A DNA stretch of 7,270 nucleotides, taken from an uncultured Ruminococcus sp. Lineage in GTDB: Bacteria > Bacillota > Clostridia > Oscillospirales > Acutalibacteraceae. How positions within the stretch are numbered: position 1 is the first letter of the stretch; each line of letters opens with the position of its first letter. Made by a program: the position numbers and the translations under genes. Of this stretch, positions 6,197-7,270 are shown in pieces. Below the pieces are notes generated by a model. The model saw nothing but the letters and a program-made list of their open reading frames with translations, made no database searches and was not told where the DNA came from. The stretch is taken from positions 1 through 7,270 of the forward strand of contig CACWNZ010000060.1 in assembly GCA_902762335.1 (NCBI GenBank), written 5' to 3'.

Positions 6197-6586
6197 TTAC
6201 AGCCCGAGCCTTTTATGAATGATATTGCAGACTCTTGCAGCGGGTACTGTCAGAAGTCCCCACAAAAGACTGTAAAACGCGCAGATCTGTCCGCAGAAGT
6301 TGAAGCGGCGGTCAGAGTAGTTCCACACACCGAGCCGCATACAGTGATTGAACACGAAGCCCGAGACGAACTCAAACCACGTTATCACCGCGCTGCCGAT
6401 ACAGCATTTTATCGTCATCGGACACGAAACGACCTTTATGAGTATCCTGTAAAGCGCTGCAAAGCAGGTCCCGCCTGTCAGTATCATGGACCAATGCGTG
6501 TAGCCGCGCCATATTATCTCTATAGCGCCGTAAACTGAGCCGCCTATTGCGAACAATATGCCGAAGCAGTGTAGTCTTTTCTTCAT
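6197..6586 (-). CDS. Small polytopic membrane protein, CmpB-like putative transporter permease family
   Basis: The function is unknown. The 129-residue protein has about four hydrophobic segments (roughly 6-25, 33-52, 60-82 and 98-118). Two stretches, WRGYTHWSMILTGG (26-39) and LGVWNYSDRRFNFCGQ (85-100) followed by a YSLLWGLL segment, match what I remember of the family Pfam calls ABC_trans_CmpB, annotated in Clostridia as 'putative ABC transporter permease'. That name is weakly founded: there is no ATPase or binding-protein gene beside it here. Nine cysteines (7, 41, 55, 61, 62, 82, 98, 102, 120) in 129 residues is unusually many. The start at 6586 has a GGGTGAG ribosome-binding site five bases upstream. 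It is 42 bases downstream of the chimeric CarA-SGNH frame and 95 bases upstream of tepA. The gene itself is secure; the family assignment is moderately so. Confidence 0.72.
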   Translation of the reverse strand: MKKRLHCFGILFAIGGSVYGAIEIIWRGYTHWSMILTGGTCFAALYRILIKVVSCPMTIKCCIGSAVITWFEFVSGFVFNHCMRLGVWNYSDRRFNFCGQICAFYSLLWGLLTVPAARVCNIIHKRLGL

Positions 6587-6591
6587 ACAAA

Positions 6592-6598
6592 CTCACCC
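6592..6598 (-). promoter_or_regulatory. Ribosome-binding site of the small membrane protein
   Basis: GGGTGAG on the minus strand lies five bases before the ATG at 6586. It is an imperfect Shine-Dalgarno sequence and supports that start over the out-of-frame ATG at 6596. Confidence 0.5.
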
Positions 6599-6628
6599 GT
6601 AGGTTAGTGTTTGCAGAAGCAGGGGAAA

Positions 6629-7270
6629 TTATAATTCCTTTTTCCTGTATTTGATGACCCCGATTATCATTATAAGTATCACAAGGGTACAGGCAACGCC
6701 GAAAATGATATAGACGACAGTATCGCTGTAGGGCGCGCTCCTTGCTTCCTTTATACTCTCCTGCTTGTTTTTTTCGGCAAGCACCGTGTCGATGAGAGAG
6801 GAACTGAGCTCGGCGATCTTTTGGTGTCCCTTTTTGTTGGGGTGAATGTCAAGCGAACTGATGTTGGTAAGCTCAAGCGCTTTTCCCTCGAACTCACCGA
6901 GCAGATCGAGGGCATTAGCCGAGTAGCCGTATTCACTGCTTTCGCACAGGGCGGTCAGCTTATCCCGATAGCTGAAAAGAAGCTCTTGTATAGTATCGAT
7001 CAGGGGAGTGTTCTTTATTATTTCAACGCCCTGTCGGGCGGTTGTGTCAACGCCGGTAATGAGAGCACGCCTTGCGCCGAAATCGCGTATTGACCTTGTA
7101 AGCTGCCTTGTGTCAATGCCGTAAATGCCGGGAATATCATTCTCCTCAAGCAATTCCGACAGCGTTTTTGTGTAGCGGAAATTTGACGGCATATCATTGT
7201 AATCCCTTACAATCAGGCCGCCTATAGTCATATTTTTGCTTTCAAAATCCTCATCCGTTATGCCGTAGTT
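6629..7270 (-). CDS. Chimeric frame: CarA segment fused to C-terminal part of a membrane-anchored SGNH/GDSL hydrolase (5' end beyond window)
   Basis: The frame is open to the high-coordinate edge, where it reads NYGITDEDFESKN before the Met at 7231, so that Met is internal. This and the next 77 residues are typical of carbamoyl-phosphate synthase small subunit: GLIVRDYNDMPSNFR (5-19 from that Met), then GIYGIDTRQLTRSIR (35-49) and GARRALI (52-58). After NTPL (74-77) the CarA pattern stops, before its glutaminase domain. The rest resembles the end of an extracellular SGNH hydrolase: NISSLDIHPNKKGH (123-136) holds the block V Asp128 and His130, followed by a membrane segment (about 171-191) and the basic tail KYRKKEL. 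The glutaminase Cys of CarA and the catalytic GDS serine and oxyanion blocks of SGNH enzymes are absent; no carB follows. Neither activity can be expected. It could be a deletion fusion or an assembly join. Confidence 0.8.
   Translation of the reverse strand, partial: NYGITDEDFESKNMTIGGLIVRDYNDMPSNFRYTKTLSELLEENDIPGIYGIDTRQLTRSIRDFGARRALITGVDTTARQGVEIIKNTPLIDTIQELLFSYRDKLTALCESSEYGYSANALDLLGEFEGKALELTNISSLDIHPNKKGHQKIAELSSSLIDTVLAEKNKQESIKEARSAPYSDTVVYIIFGVACTLVILIMIIGVIKYRKKEL
6995..7015 (-). other. Apparent CarA/SGNH fusion junction
   Basis: Protein similarity changes from CarA to SGNH hydrolase around residues TPLIDT, whose codons lie at about 6992-7009. The frame is kept and no stop or obvious mobile-element end is present. 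About 20 bases to the CarA side there is a stem with one bulge (7024-7044; core CGCCC TGTC GGGCG) and a direct repeat of TCAACGCC (7023-7030 and 7047-7054). The exact breakpoint cannot be set without the two parent genes. Confidence 0.6.

Noticed and set aside
6629..7231. Starting the CarA-SGNH protein at the ATG at 7231
   Set aside because: The codons upstream to the window edge continue the CarA pattern (NYGITDEDFES), so the Met is internal and the true start is outside the window.

Overview
This looks like a piece of a Firmicutes chromosome, most plausibly from an anaerobic Clostridia lineage of the Ruminococcus/Oscillospirales kind. The evidence is a TepA-type ClpP-like protease close upstream of an FtsK/SpoIIIE translocase (a Bacillus/Clostridia arrangement), strong GGAGG ribosome-binding sites and moderate GC content. 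The lineage is an inference from protein style, not from a search. No rRNA, tRNA, IS element, phage gene or CRISPR array is visible.

All six supported genes lie on the minus strand, so transcription runs from high to low coordinates. In that order they are: (1) a reading frame cut by the window edge that starts as carbamoyl-phosphate synthase small subunit (CarA) and, near 7000-7010, turns in frame into the C-terminal part of a membrane-anchored SGNH/GDSL hydrolase; (2) a 129-residue, cysteine-rich membrane protein of the CmpB-like 'putative ABC transporter permease' type; (3) tepA; (4) uppP (undecaprenyl-diphosphate phosphatase); (5) ftsK/spoIIIE, 935 residues; (6) htpG (Hsp90), of which the first 467 residues are present before the low-coordinate edge. 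Coding density is high and no gene-free stretch exceeds about 90 bases.

Functionally, uppP (lipid-carrier recycling for the cell wall) and ftsK/spoIIIE (chromosome pumping at the septum) fit a cell-envelope and division neighbourhood. tepA is linked to spore outgrowth in Bacillus, and htpG is a general chaperone. Gaps of 81 bases or less between tepA, uppP, ftsK and htpG allow co-transcription, but each gap carries an inverted repeat without a following U-tract. These repeats are more likely operators or mRNA-processing/stability hairpins than strong terminators.

The most unusual items are the CarA-SGNH chimeric frame (rearrangement or assembly artefact) and a 9-N9-9 inverted repeat just after a TATAAT box in front of htpG. 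The latter has the geometry, but not the sequence, of the CIRCE heat-shock operator. I did not find convincing evidence of a new multi-gene system.
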